48,357 nucleotides of DNA from positions 1 through 48,357 of the forward strand of contig JADNYV010000266.1 of the NCBI GenBank assembly GCA_015501055.1. Reading direction: 5' to 3'. Origin of the DNA: Mucidula mucida (lineage: Eukaryota > Basidiomycota > Agaricomycetes > Agaricales > Physalacriaceae). Under the pieces are notes generated by a model, which saw only the letters and a list, made by a program, of their open reading frames with translations, made no database searches and had not been told where the DNA came from. A program made the translations under genes and the position numbers. Shown in pieces: positions 34,949-47,321 of this stretch. The stretch's first letter is position 1; every line of letters begins with the position of its first letter.

Positions 34949-36334
34949 CCTCGATCAATCGCAGTGCTTGTTCTCCACTCTATACTACAAAATCAACTCA
35001 GAATTCTTGATATAGGATAAAACTGTGCACTAGCTATCTTGAGGGCCGAAGAGGGATCCGCTCGTGATACGATCCTGTTTAATAAAGGTGTTATGATATG
35101 CCAGTAATCAACGGACGGCATGGGCCCGACTCTCATGACCTCGACACACTGAGCACTAACTAGTAGCTCCCAGCACAAACTATTCCACACGAAATGTGCT
35201 CACCTTTTGTAGCACGTGCGCGTGAAACCTTTGCTCTTACCACTATCATATCCTTCACACTCTGTTTCTATCCTTTTGAACCCACCTTTTGTCAAAGCGG
35301 CTTTCTTTTAAGAGCCACAGTTATTACTCCAGTGGCTACAGCTGTGCTCGGCCCGGAAGCGCCTGGGCATAGTACCATTCTGGCAAGGCGCGTCTCTTCT
35401 CCTGCTACCACCACGACCTTGACGCATGCGACTCACATTAACCCTCTTTCCACCGAAGTTTGACAGTCTGTAAAGGGTGTCGAATTGGACGCCAGCTACT
35501 CGGAGTTCGGCTTCAGATTGTCGAATTGCCCAAATTGCCGCGTCATGATGGTTGAATTTTTGAGCAACGTTCTCCTGGTCGGTCTTGTGAAGTGAATAGG
35601 CTCATTAACCTACTTCGGATTTGACTAACGGCGTTCACAGGCGAATAGTCGCGATGAGACAGCGCGGCCACACCCACGCGTCGAAAGGGTCCTATTTACG
35701 TTGCTATTCGTTTCCTCTCTCGACAACAGGTTGCATGTACAGCGCAAGAAGCCCCATTGTCACAATAGGAAGGTCTTATGATTCGATTCTTTTCTTCTTG
35801 GATCGTGTAAGGCAGACGTTCTGCTGGCTTGTCCAGAATGGCCACAAACAATTCTCCAATCTTGAGACTGTAGGAACGACACGCTTAGCGGTTACCGTTG
35901 TTTTGACAGAGTATGCCGTGGTTTTAAGCTACGCTCACGCTTCCACTGTCTATCAATGGACGATGTGACAGTGGCGATAGTGAGAGTATGGTCCGGAGCA
36001 TACTAGCCTACGAGGGTGCTGTTGTTACAGGTATCTGGTGAGGGAGTTCTCTTGTTTTTCACATTGACAATCCCCTCAGGTACATTGTGAGCGTTTCTCA
36101 CCTATCCTTCCATGACCGAAGACTGTCAACTTCCTGCCATGTCACAGAAGAATATCAATATATTGAAACTTAGTCTTCGTTCGCCGTCATACAATTCAGG
36201 CATTGGAAGAAGGTGTTCTATCACCGCGCAATATGTACGTGTGGTCAAGGTGGCCGTCATTTAGTGTTCATTTAGGCGCCGTGCTGTATGTATTTCCACC
36301 GTTATTCCCAGGATAGTTCTCCTCCTCGTCCGTC
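34949..36334. other. Intergenic, no supported gene
   Basis: ORFs of up to 115 codons near 35.19-35.46 and 35.62-35.97 kb have no recognisable domains and no consistent splicing partners. The MYND gene's promoter should lie at the right edge. Confidence 0.45.
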
Positions 36335-39041
36335 ATGGCTTCTTTCGAAATTGGGCCGCGCCTCCGCGTTTTAGAAAAATCTCTCTCTGAACTCAGGACC
36401 ATCGACGCCAAAATCGCCCTCCTCCAGTCGTTCATAAAGATGAACTTTGATTCTGCAGATACAGCCTCCGGTGGCTCGTTCGTGGATCACGTTCAACCAC
36501 TTATCGATCTGGGCATCCGACAAGGCATTCCACCCGCCCTTGTCACCTCGTCGTTGCCGTACAAGCTACTGGATTCATCAGCCCCATCCTCCCCACTTTC
36601 TGCGCTTCCCGGTCAGGCATCCAAATGCCCGTCGCATGAACTGCGACTTCGGGCTCTAGATGACTCGTTGGCCATGCTTCGTACGGCAGACGAGAAACTT
36701 GCCGCCGTGATCAAATTTATAGAGAACGAAGGTGCATTGGAAGGACGCACACCCGTGGTCAACTTATCGGCCAACAGCGTCGATGGTGAATCTACGCGGC
36801 GGCATGCCACCACGATCGCCGAATCTGCCTCATTCTGCGAGGTCGTGCAGAAGCACAATGTAGACCTCGTTAAACTCGCAATGAGCAATATCCCGCGCAA
36901 GCAAGGTGATTTTCCGCTTGTTCCTGTATTCCAGCGTCTGTCCTGCGCCAGTAATAATGTGCGGGAGGGGAAATTCTGCAGGAACGAGGGAAAGTTGACT
37001 TGCTCGGGCTGCCGGTTGGTGCGGTATTGTTCGAGCGATTGTCAGAAACGTCATTGGGGTACTCATAAAATCGGTACGTCAACTTCTCATCTAGTATACC
37101 ATGTGTGTTGACTTGACATCAGACTGCAAAAACAAGATGAACAGTCCTTCTTGGAAGCCTCGATGGGAGACTGAGTGCCGATCCCCGACGTTCATGGAAG
37201 GCGGTTCGGGTGCAAGGATGGACAATGTGCAAAACGCCGCCCCTCAGTTTGGATTTGGAACTATTCTGTTCGTTGTTTGTTGTACGATTGGATATCTTTC
37301 ACGATACTGAACCGATCTAGTTGGGGGAATGTTCCCGCTTTCAGCGTCATCAATGCCCAAGAACGCACGGACTCCATGCTCTCCAGAGATCTGTCGCTGG
37401 CATTCGTTGGTATGTTTCTCCCGGACCCGACGTGCCTCCCCTTTGATCATTATAGCATCTGGCGATCTTCGCAATGTAATCAAATCCGTCAACTCTCTTC
37501 CGACCAACTACAGTGGGAAGCTCAACATCGTGCTCAATGATCGAAACCCCCTTGTCGCTGCTCGCAATGCCCTGATTCTAAGTGTACTTGCTATCGGCGA
37601 CAATGTGGTATGTCATCCCACTAATCATTCTGCAACACGGGTTTGATTGGTGCGCTCATCTCAGGAAGAAGCTGCCGAGTATGCACTTCATTTGTGGTAC
37701 TCGGTTTTTCTTCCATTGGAGGTCTCCCACCGCTCCACCGTGCGCCTCGTGCAACACAAGATGTTCAAAGAAGGGTTATCTGGACAGGATATTCGCGTCA
37801 CCAAAACCAGTACGATGACGATGAAGTTTGGGTCTATGACTACGAAACGGCTTATTGACTCTTTGGACCTCAATAGGATTGAGCCATCGGCCGGGAACGT
37901 CGCGCTGAATGCCATCATGAATGCTCCAGAGAGGGTGGACTACCGCGATCGCTTCTACGCGAGATTGAAACCTTCGCACCGCGTTGCGATGGCGGAGTGG
38001 CGGACTTTTGGGCTGATTATGCCATTTGGAGCTGTGAACGCGCATCTCAATCGCCCTAATCCGACGTTGTTTCTGGAGAATACGCTACTTCTGAGCGATA
38101 GTGCGAGTCCTCTGGAAGGATGGAAGTAAGGGTTGTCACTCTACGATCTTCTTCTCGCTAACACAACATTATGCAGTATTCCGTCAGTGCTCAAATCCGG
38201 TGTGGAACATGGTACTACGGAGGAAGACATAATGGGGTGTCTTTATTTCCATGTCAAGGACCAGCTCGTGACGTTCTGCGAGCGATTGCGCCGATTCCGA
38301 ATGTCGATCTGGATGTACGACGAGGATGCGGTGAAACTTCCCAAGTCGTTGCCAGCCGCCGTGCGTAGCTTTGACCGTGTGGAGGTTTCGAACATCATGG
38401 ATACGAATTACGTGGGTATTCCAAAGGTACTGGAGACGTGGGGTCCGCTCCTCAATCGCCGGTACAAAGACTCCGTGTTGATTGGCTCGTTCATCAACTG
38501 GGCTCCCGAGACGCCTGGGGCAATTGCGTCTCATTCCCCGCCCGTTGCGACACGGTGTATGAATGTGATGAGAAGACGCTTGCCAGTATGCCATTTCTGT
38601 GTTTACTGTTAATGTGATTAATGTGCACCTTGGTAGAACTGGCAGGAGAAAGGAGGTGACTCGAATATTATGACGATGATTTCTAGTTTGGACCTTTTTA
38701 ACGAAAATTCTGGGCTATTCAAAGCGTACTTCAGACGAAACGGTGCCGATGTTGCGGCGCGCAAGGCTGGTCTTCGTATGCGAGAGAAGAATGAGATTGT
38801 GCCGCACGTGGGTATATCCTATGTAACTCTCTGGGCAGCGTTGATTAAAGAGTTTTAAGAGAATTGCTACGAGTGTCAACAGCGATTGGAGCACCCTGCC
38901 TGCGATCACCACGGATGAAGATTGGTACAACTTGGTATGAGTTCGTCGCATTGTCTGTGGGTCTTGATGCTCATTTACAAATAGGTGTGTCTCAGTGGGC
39001 TCAATCATTGCGAGAGGTTTGTAGAGTGGACGGTTCTGTGA
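36335..39041 (+). CDS. MYND-type zinc finger protein with DUF4470-like region
   Basis: Intact multi-exon gene. The N-terminal about 200 residues are helical and unrecognised (MASFEIGPRLRVLEKSL). The MYND finger follows (CASNNVREGKFC, CSGCRLVRYCSSDCQ, KRHWGTHKIDCKNKM), with its last Cys supplied by the next exon at about 37124. Next comes SPSWKPRWETE, then LWGNVPAFSVINAQ (the DUF4470-type start of the fungal family) and ASGDLRNVIKSVNSL. Later segments are EEAAEYALHLWYS, RVAMAEWRTFGLIMPFG and GDSNIMTMISSLDLF, then VPHRIATSVNSDW and DEDWYNL. The last exon gives VCLSGLNHCERFVEW, stop at 39041. MYND fingers bind proline-rich peptides. The wider family is large in basidiomycetes and its role is mostly unknown; a regulatory function is inferred. 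Confidence 0.85.
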
Positions 39042-39799
39042 GGAGGGATTGCCGCTTCGTGTAGAAACTGAACCCCGGCTAGTCTCAGCTTTTCACGGAA
39101 TGGTAGATGGTAGTGGATAGTCCTCGTCTTGTAATTTCTCTCCGTCAAACATCGCCTTTTTGCACAAACAGCCGAGGTGCACAACAATTTCCATCCTCAC
39201 TACATGAACGAAGTCCGAAAAGAACGCCCGGAGGACACTAGAAGTATGACGAGGATCTTCACTCCAAAGAGCTTAGCTGCACGAGTCGACAGGAACGCAT
39301 ATGGGATCTACTTGCCGGTAGTACCATTAACATCAATGCTGCTTCTAGAGGCCAAAGGGCTAACCGAGTTCTAGATAAGTGTTCTGTTATCCAAATCGTG
39401 GCGCCGGTTCTTGACTCCATAATGTTAACAACCGGTGAGTAGATGTTTCGGTATGAGTTCTTCAGCATCGGTGGCGGGAAGAATGCCGCATGATGACGTT
39501 CTTGAGGCAGCAAAAATTGAGAGACTACGAGCGTGCCAGCGTCGAGACGCGTGATACAAACTATACGATAATCAACATACCCTAGTATGGCAAAGAGCCT
39601 GCTCCTGGGTTGTACAAAAAAGCGATTTATTGAAGCTCCTGTTGGCTCGGGTGTTTTTTTTTTTTTTTTTTTGAACTGACCAACTGGTGACAAATCAAAG
39701 AAGAACCAACACCAGGAAACAAAAAGTACGAATAGCGCTATGACTAGGAATGAAAATAAGGCCCCCAACTGCACACACAACTCTAACGCGAAAGTCGAG
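39042..39799. other. Intergenic, with a T19 tract
   Basis: No supported gene. A run of 19 T residues lies at 39654-39672, about 130 bases beyond the stop codon of the acidic ORF on the minus strand. Confidence 0.45.
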
Positions 39800-40327
39800 T
39801 CAAAACCGTTCGTCGTTGCTATCCTTGCAAACGGGGTTCGCATCTTCTTCGTCTGTCCCATCGTCGTCTTCGTCAGCCACCGCATACCGACAAGCACCAT
39901 AGACATGTATCTCCTCCTCCATCTCCGATTCCCGCTCATCCTCGTCGCTCATCTCGCCGACATCTTCATCATCTGATTCTACAAAAAGCCTGAGGACATG
40001 CTCTACCCCCGTATCGTCATCGACAACACTGAGCCTGACGTGTGCATTTTCCGATGTACCATTGTCTTCAAGCATATCGGGACGCGCGAAGGTTTGAGAT
40101 GCTTGATGGCTTGGATGCGCTACCGGATCCGTTTCGTGATCAATGGGGCGCTGACGTGTCAGAATGTCAGTGTCGTGACGTTCTGTGTTAGGCGATATGC
40201 GCTGCGGCTCGTTGGAAGAAGGAGCTGATGGGGGCAAGGAAGGTGGCATGCCGCTCTGAGGTGTCGTAGGGCGTGAAGGAGATGCCCGGGAAATAGGATG
40301 GCTGTCGACAGGCGGCTGGTTGTCCAT
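39800..40327 (-). CDS. Acidic hypothetical protein
   Basis: A single-exon ORF of 175 codons with no recognised domain. The N-terminal half is Pro/Ser-rich (MDNQPPVDSHPISRASPSR). The C-terminal half is strongly acidic (VVDDDTGVEHVLRLF, ESDDEDVGEMSDEDERESE, ADEDDDGTDEEDA). Length and composition make a real gene plausible but not certain; it could also be the last exon of a longer gene or a retroposed copy, given the A19 tract (minus strand) downstream. Confidence 0.45.
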   Translation of the reverse strand: MDNQPPVDSHPISRASPSRPTTPQSGMPPSLPPSAPSSNEPQRISPNTERHDTDILTRQRPIDHETDPVAHPSHQASQTFARPDMLEDNGTSENAHVRLSVVDDDTGVEHVLRLFVESDDEDVGEMSDEDERESEMEEEIHVYGACRYAVADEDDDGTDEEDANPVCKDSNDERF

Positions 40328-41514
40328 TTCAGAAACAAACGAGTATGCTGAAAATCTCGTTCGATGATGTTTTGGAAGAAAGTAAACCGCTATTGATCGG
40401 AGATCGTGGAATACCGCTGCCTCAAGCCATGGCGATCACATACGAAGAATGACAAGGTTCCTACAGAATATCATGCACGGATTGAACGTGAAGTCGCTCT
40501 GACCGATATAATCGTTGGCCATCGTTTGTGAAAGCTGACAGGTTTCCGGCAGATTCTTGAGACGTGAACGTAAAGGGATGGGAGTATCTGGGTTGCGCTT
40601 GCGCTTCCCCATGATAGCACTTGCGCGGTGAGATCAAAAATATGTTCTGGGTGCTTGCGTAGTCTGTCGATAGTTCGTTCAAAGTCAGCAGTTGGTGCGA
40701 GCCTAGTTTGTCCGAGTACCCAGATAGTGTCCATCTCCACCGCACTTGAGAGTGTATTGCACACAACGCTAAGCGGCTATAGGGGCATTGATAGCACAGT
40801 TACGGAGACACACATTTGAGGTTTCTCTGTAATACGTAGTGTGCAATTCGACTGTACTGAAGAGCGAATGTGTTTTGGTGTATTTCAAGAGTGTAGATGC
40901 TTCTGTTGATAGAAGGAGAGAGAAGCATTCGGCGGCGGTAAAGGTAATCATTTTTGGGGTGGTAGAAATAATCCGTTAAACGACCAAGTCAAGACCTGGC
41001 TAAGTCCTTGTTTGCACGGGACAGAAGTTTGTACCGAGCCTAGCGTTGACCTGAATAGTAGAACAAACTCGCTGTAACATTCTTTCAAAGTTCCAAGAGA
41101 CACATACGCAGAGGAGTTCAAGCTGAGTTGAAGACTAGGAATGCCTATGATTTGCGAAGATGGAGGAGGGTGACAGACCTGTGCAGCGTGGGAACTATAA
41201 TTGCGCAGGGTTTGTAGGCCTTACTCTTGACTTGCATGGTGATGTCCTTGACGCGTTTCAACGCGTATTACCGCGTCAAAAGGCTTCGGCTACCCACTTT
41301 CTCTGTGCATGCGTATGCGCAGTACGCCTTCAACTATTTCCTTGTTCGCACACCTGAATGGGCGTAACATCTCACCGGTTGCAGGACTAACTATCAACAG
41401 ACAGAGATCGCATCGAACGTTACTAGCAGAAGCCTTTGCCGCCAGAAACATCCCACACTTGATTCGTTTTGGAATCTATGCTACTGACGGACGCAGTATG
41501 TACAATAGAGAAGA
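40328..41514. other. Intergenic, no supported gene
   Basis: ORFs of up to 101 codons (40.46-40.77 kb, minus) and shorter ones elsewhere show no domain. No repeat shared with the rest of the window was seen. Confidence 0.4.
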
Positions 41515-41922
41515 TTAGATACAATCGCAAATATTGTCTGGACCTTCCAAGCCCTCCTGCCGGTCCTGCCGGTCCTGCCGGTCCTGCCGGTCCTCACGCT
41601 CCTCCTGCCTCTCCTCAGGCACCCTAAATCTCATTACGACGCCATCGTAGTAGAACTTGATCGATTCAAGGTCCTGCAGCTGACTTTGCTCCTGAATAGA
41701 CAAAGCCCACGTCTCCGAATTGTACATCAACATCTTCAAAGAAAGAACACGCAAGTCGGAGACGTATTTGGCCCGCACCGTCACTGCTTCAATAGCAAGA
41801 GGAATGAAGCTAAACCTGCGGGGCTGGATGGGCTCATCAAATTCGAAGCTAGCAGTGTAGGCCTCGTACGCCGGGTCGGTATCAGATAGCCAGTAAGACG
41901 CCACAGTCGTGATTCGCAGATC
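41515..41922 (-). pseudogene. 3' part of an unknown gene, cut by a retrotransposon
   Basis: On the minus strand a frame is open from the edge of the LTR (DLRITTVASYWLSDTD) for about 135 codons (FDEPIQPRRFSFIPLAIEAV, FYYDGVVMRFRVPEE) to a stop at 41515. There is no ATG at its beginning: the frame runs straight into the LTR boundary. The simplest reading is that the retrotransposon landed inside this gene and that the upstream exons lie beyond the right LTR, outside the window. The tail contains four DRQ repeats encoded by a 9-base minisatellite. I do not recognise the family. Confidence 0.6.
41556..41591 (+). repeat. 9-base minisatellite, four units
   Basis: CCTGCCGGT is repeated four times without change. 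On the minus strand it encodes four consecutive Asp-Arg-Gln triplets near the end of the truncated gene. Confidence 0.95.
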
Positions 41923-42451
41923 TGTTAGCGACTGACTAAGCCACGAGACTCAACCAGGTACCACAGCAAGAACTAAGGAGGAAAGCGTTCACGTTTGTAA
42001 GACTAGGCTAGGCCAGGTGTATAAACGAGATCGGAACTAAAGTACAATGATACTACACTACTGCTTATATACTAGTAAGTCTGTGTTTGAAGCTCCTTGT
42101 CCATACGCGTTTCCACTAGGGATGCTCCACGCCCTTGACCCAGTGTTGTATGCTACTAGTCCGTGAAACCATTAAATACGAGTGGTGACTGCATGTAAGT
42201 AATAATACTGAAACGACCATGTGTGCTACGAGTGTCGGCGGTGTGTATACAATAGGGAGTCCATGAGGTATCGGCATGTATGATGTCATCCATGTGTTGG
42301 GTGTGTGTCCGTCATGAGTACGGCTTCGGTAATGAAAAGGAGTATGATCGGTGACGAAACAGATGATGAAACAGTCCGTTGGTTGATAAGACAAGGCCCC
42401 CGATAAGATATGATAAGATGTGAAAGTGTGAAAATATGGTCATTCATAACA
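41923..42451 (-). repeat. 3' LTR of the Ty3/gypsy element
   Basis: This 529-base LTR has TGTTA...TAACA ends. It is nearly identical to the sequence from 47919 to the window end, differing by a few indels (for example near 42240 and 42295). On the minus strand it contains TATATAA at 42071-42065 and, 32 bases later, TAGTTCCGATCT at 42039-42028, the inferred start of R. That gives U3 of about 412 bases and R plus U5 of about 117. Confidence 0.92.
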
Positions 42452-42454
42452 TCA

Positions 42455-42464
42455 CCCCCTCCTT
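42455..42464 (-). other. Polypurine tract
   Basis: The minus strand reads AAGGAGGGGG followed by TGA and then the LTR start TGTTATG. This is where plus-strand DNA synthesis of an LTR element is primed. It overlaps the stop codon of pol. Confidence 0.8.
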
Positions 42465-45400
42465 AAGGCGCAAATTCCATTCTGCGCCAGATTTGCTCCA
42501 TGAGAGCCGCAGAGGGTAACGTGACATCAATAGGTTCGGTGTCAGGCGGTGGCATGGGTCGGAATAGGTGTGATGGAAATTGCGACATGGGGACTTCGAT
42601 GCGAGCAAGCGCAGGTGGCTTCGGCTTTTTCGGGTACTGCTGGTGAAAGTCGCGAATGGCTTCGTCGGCATTCTTGAGATTGCATGCCGGTTCCCATGTC
42701 TGTTCGTGTGTGCCATAACCCTTCCAGTGAACCTTGTATTGAAAACCCCCGCGGTACTTCCGGGAATTCACCACTTTCTCAACCTCCCATTCCGGTTCGG
42801 CTCCTTCCAGCACAGGTGGTGGACGCGTGTCTCGGGGTTGCGTCGGAAATTGCGGCTCGTGGTAAGGCGTCAACAGAGCCTCATTGAACACGAGATGAAT
42901 GCTTTTCCACGTGTGAGGAATCTGGAGCTTGTAAGAGCTCGTCCCGACTTTCTTGATCACTTTGAACGGCCCGAAGCGTTTGTCATCGAGCTTCTTCATT
43001 GGTCGGTCCGTGCTGAGATTCGTCCCCTCCAGCCATACCTTGTCGCCTTCCTTGTACTCTACTGCCTCTGTCCGCTTCCTGTCATAAAACCGTTTCATGT
43101 CTTCTTTTGCCATCTTCAATGCTGACCCCACTTCGTCCCATGTCTTCCTCATGCCGTCGGCAAACTCCTGCGCAGTCTCATTTCTCGATGCCGTTTTCGG
43201 AGCGGTGCCTTTGTAGGGATGTCTGCCCATGTCTGCGAAGAACGGAGTGACTTTGGTCGCCGAGTGAACTCGATCGTTGTAAACGAATTCAGCAGAGGGT
43301 AACCATTCGTGCCAGTCGTTCTGATGGTAGTTGACGAATAACCGTAAGAAATGTTCTATCTCTTGGTTCAGCCGTTCCGTCTGCCCATTTGCCTGTGGAT
43401 GGTACGCCGTCGTGAAGTTCCCTTCAATGCCCAACAGCCGGTATAACTCCTTCATGAAACGCGAGTGGTATTGCGGACCTCGATCGTGTATCATCTGTCG
43501 CGGCAATCCATGTATGGGGAAGATTCGATCGCGGTAAATACGAGCCATGCCTTCTGACGTCAGGGTGGTGTGTGTTGGTATAATGCGTAACCGCTTTGTG
43601 AAATGGTCCACAAATGTGCTGATCGCATTGTATCCTCCCGACTCCGGCAACTCGCCGATCATGTCCGTCCCAACTTTCTCCCATGGTTCGCTTGGTACGT
43701 CTATAGGATGGAGGGGTGCAGCCGGTTTTGTGCGATGTGACTTTGTAACTTGGCATTTTTGACACCCTTCCACGTATTCGCGGACGTCTCGGCTAATTCC
43801 TGGCCACCAATAGGTGCGTGTGATCAACTCGAGAGTCTTGTACCGTCCCGGATGCCCTGCAAGCTGTGCATCATGATGCATTCCAATAACTTTTCCCCGC
43901 AATTCCTTGTCCTTCGGTATGTAAATACGATCTTTCCATATAATAAGTCCGTTTTCCTTCTCTTCCCATCCTTTTTCTTTGTTTTCTAATGCTTTTTGTA
44001 CGTATCTGTCCTTGTTTCCTTTTCTTTGTTTGATTTTGTTAAGTAATTCGTCCTCCGGTGTAGCTACTGTATGTAAAGAAAATTGAATTTGTGATATAAA
44101 AAACTCCGGTTTTAGTAAAACAACGTTTTCGTTATCTTTTTCCCCCTTCTCAAGGCCTGTCATCCTTGACAAGGCATCAGCTTTCCCCATTGTCTTGCCC
44201 GGCTTGTGAATCATCTGTATATCATACTCTGCCAACTCCGTAACCCATCGCGCCTGCCTCCGGTTCAACTTCTGCGGTTTCCTAAAGTACTGAAGGTTTT
44301 GATGATCGGTAAAAACCTCCACTGTCTCCTTAGCGCCTAGGAGATATTGCCGCCAGTCGTCGATCGAGTCCATAATAGCCATCATCTCTTTGTCATAGAT
44401 CTCATAATTGCGCTCCACTTCGTTCAGCGCGCGAGATCGAAAAGCTACTGGTCTCCATTTTCCATCAACAAACTGGGAAAGAACCGCCCCGTTCGCATAG
44501 TTCAAGGAGTCCGCCTCAACTCGAAACTTGCCGTCGTCGCGTGGTACGATCAGAACGGGTTCTTCCGTCATCCTCCGTTTCAACTCCTCAAACGCCTCAT
44601 GCTGCTCCATGCCCCAAACCCACTCGCCCTTCCCGGTTAGCGATGTCAACGGCTTCGCTACTCCCGCAAATCCCCGAATGAAACGTCGGTAGAAGTTGCA
44701 GAATCCCAGGAATGACTGCACTTCCTTCTTCTTCGTCGGCTCCTTCCATTCCTTCACTACGGCCACTTTTGCCGGATCCATCTTCACTTCTCCTCCTCCA
44801 ACAATAACTCCTAAGTAATCTACAGTCTGTGCCTCAAAACTACATTTCTCGGGTTTTAAATACAGCTTATTTACTCGTAATATCTCCAATACCTTTCGTA
44901 CAATCTGTCTATGCTCCTCGAGAGTGTTCGTAAAGATGAGTATATCATCTAGGTAAACTATAACATGTCCGCCGTCAATCAACTCCTTCAAGATGTGATT
45001 CATGAACGATTGGAACGTTGCCGGCGAGTTTGTGAGTCCGAAGAACATTACTAATGGCTCGAACAGCCCTCGATTTGTTCTAAACGCCGCTTTCCACTCA
45101 TCACCATCTTTGATCCGGATGTTATTGTAACCCCATCGGACATCCATCTTTGTGAAAACCTTTGCTCCCTTTAGCTTGTCGATAAGCTCCTGAATCAACG
45201 GCAAGGGGTATCGGTTTCTTGATTGTCATGTCGTTCAACTTCCGATAATCCTGTACTGGCCGAAGGCTCCCGTCCTTCTTCTTGACAAAGAAGAATGGTG
45301 ACGCCATGGGTGATATTGATGGCCGTATGCGTCCCGTGCGTATATTTTCCTCCAAGAACTCGTCTAATGCCTTCTGCTCGGATGGACTAAGGGGATAGAC

Positions 45401-46380
45401 CTTGCAGTCAACCGGTTTGGAACCAGGCGTGAGTTCTATCGCGTGATCCCAGGGTCTTCGCTCCGGTAACTTATCAAAGTCCGCCTTGCTGAATACATCG
45501 GAAAATTCCTCAATGTAAGGTGCAGCAGCAGATGAAGGCTGTTGTGATCTCAGCTTTTCACCGCTTTTGCGATAGTTGTCCCAGTCCATCCAGAACAAAC
45601 GCTCTCCCTCTTCCAGCTTTTCTTCTACATCTTCTCCTTCGTCTTCCGGCGAGTTATACTCGGGTAGGTAACCGCAACGGTCTGGGCATCGATCAAAAGT
45701 CAACGTGGATTCCGTCCAGTTGATCGTGGGGTTGTGATATCGTAACCAATCTAGCCCCAAAAAGATGCTTGTTTTGCCAAGATTGGTGACGGCCAACTCG
45801 ATCTTTTCTGCATGATCACCGATCTTCATCCGGACCTCCACAAAACCTTCGATTGCTCCTCCCTCGTTTAGGGTTCCATCCGCATTGTAGACAGGGAGCT
45901 TGACCGGTAACTCCTTGATCGGGAGCCCGTTCTTCTCGACGAATTCTTTATTGACGCAAGAACCCGTTGCTCCGCTGTCAAGAAGGGCACTCGTTTCCCA
46001 TTCAGAGCCTGTGTGTACGCTCTCTATGGTTACTCGGAGTTTCATGTCCTGCCCCTTTGTTCCCCGGATGTACTTCCTCGACTTTTTCAACTCTGTCACA
46101 ACTTCCACCGCAGCTTCCTTTGTCAACGCTCTGATCGCCATCACCTTCTCCTCCGTCGCTTCTCTCTCTCTCCGCTCCGGCATCCATGCTCTCAAAATTC
46201 CCACTGCTCTCGACACGTCATCCTCTCTTAGCCGTTGTGCAATCCACTCGGGCGTATTTGGCTCAAATCTTTCTTTCGCAGGTTTTGGTGGTAAAGTCGT
46301 CGATGATATTTTAGGTGTTTCAGTACCTGTACTGTAAATAGAATCTGCATCTGACGACTCTCTCCTTAATGACTGCTCCG
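42463..46380 (-). pseudogene. pol (PR-RT-RH-IN-chromodomain), one frameshift
   Basis: The pol frame overlaps the end of gag. Protease: LLDSGATGSC, about 45.97 kb. The frame is lost in the T run at 45215-45217 (AAG AAA CCG on the sense strand), where one base too many separates DYRKLNDMTIKK from PLIQELIDKLKGAKV. Reverse transcriptase: MDVRWGYNNIRI, then YLDDILIF with the catalytic Asp pair, about 44.95 kb. RNase H: FTDHQNLQYF, KADALSR. Integrase: zinc segment HHDAQLAGHPG ... CQKCQ, then core GTDMIGEL, HDRGPQYHS and QTERLNQEIEHF carrying the D, D, E residues. C-terminus: a chromodomain (VEKVVNSRKYRGG, YKVHWKGYGTHEQTWEP), which directs integration to marked chromatin in related elements. The stop TAA is at 42463-42465. 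Confidence 0.9.
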
Positions 46381-46392
46381 GCAGGACTGCGT

Positions 46393-47321
46393 CTACTGCG
46401 GGAGCTTCGCAAAACCCAACTCTTCGGCCAGCTTCTTCTTCTCCTCGTCATTCATCTCGGTCCATAAACCCCGAATCGTCTGGGGTCGACCCTTCTTCGG
46501 ACAGAACCTGCTGACGTGGCCGTGTTCGCCACAGCTGAAGCAGAGTCCCCTTCGACGTGCATTGTCGATGTCCATCGGCCTGCCGGCTCCTCCATAGGTA
46601 ACACCGGTGGCATCTCGTCGTGTGATCGGCGTCGGGGGTGGGTTCGTAGGATTGGCTCTTGATGTAGCCACCTGCGGAGCTTGAGGCCGGGACTGCATTC
46701 CGGACCTCTTGCTCGCCGCCCGCCTTCTCCACAGCTGATCGATCTGAAGGATCTGTGCCTTCCAATCCTTGTACTTCTCTGGCAACCCGTCTCGGCTGCC
46801 ATAGATCTGGTCGATGATCTTCTCGTTGACATTGGTCTCGAGAAGTCTCACGACGAATGCGTCATCCTTCGAGTATCCCGCCTAAGTGAGCAGGACCTCG
46901 AACTTCTGGAAGAAGTCTTGAGCGGTGTCTTGCCCCTGGCGCAACCGCTCGATCTGGTCTTGCGCGTCTCGCGCGAGGTTGGAATCCACAAATCGCTCCT
47001 TCAAGTCTTCCTTGAACTCCGTCCAAGAGACTGTCCATTCCTCTTCTTCCTCATCGAAGTTCTGGTCCGAATAGTTCTGGACCCATGCATCTACGTGATC
47101 TCCTCGGATGTAGGAGAGAACAACATCGATCCTTTCGGAGTCCGATGTGAGGTTGTTCTTCTTGTCACGGATGTATGTGAACATTGATCGCCACCAGCTC
47201 TTGTACTTGGACTTGTCCCCGTCATAGTCATAAGGCTTGTTGACAAGGGATCGGCCTTTGGTTTCGACATTGGCGTGAGAGCGGGTGTGTGAGGAGCGGT
47301 TTCGGGTGCTTCGTTGGACAT
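46393..47321 (-). pseudogene. gag, with a frame change and a nonsense codon
   Basis: The gag body reads KSWWRSMFTYIRDKK, DHVDAWVQNYSDQNFD, QDTAQDFFQKFEVLLT, then TAG at 46882-46884, and continues in the same frame with AGYSKDDAF, WRRRAASKRSGMQ and the zinc knuckle CFSCGEHGHVSRFC, ending GFAKLPQ at 46393. The only good ATG (47321, MSNEAPETAPHTP) is in another frame, so a frame change lies near 47.25 kb. The TAG is one transition away from CAG. Full-length Gag cannot be made from this copy. Confidence 0.85.
46411..46417 (-). promoter_or_regulatory. Putative -1 ribosomal frameshift site
   Basis: On the sense strand G GGT TTT lies in the gag frame 15 bases before the gag stop codon at 46395-46393. 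It fits the X XXY YYZ rule. The pol frame is exactly -1 relative to gag and open through the overlap. Confidence 0.55.

Noticed and set aside
39259..39939. 226-codon ORF on the minus strand
   Set aside because: It overlaps the acidic ORF, reads through the A19 tract as a Lys run, and has no recognisable domain.
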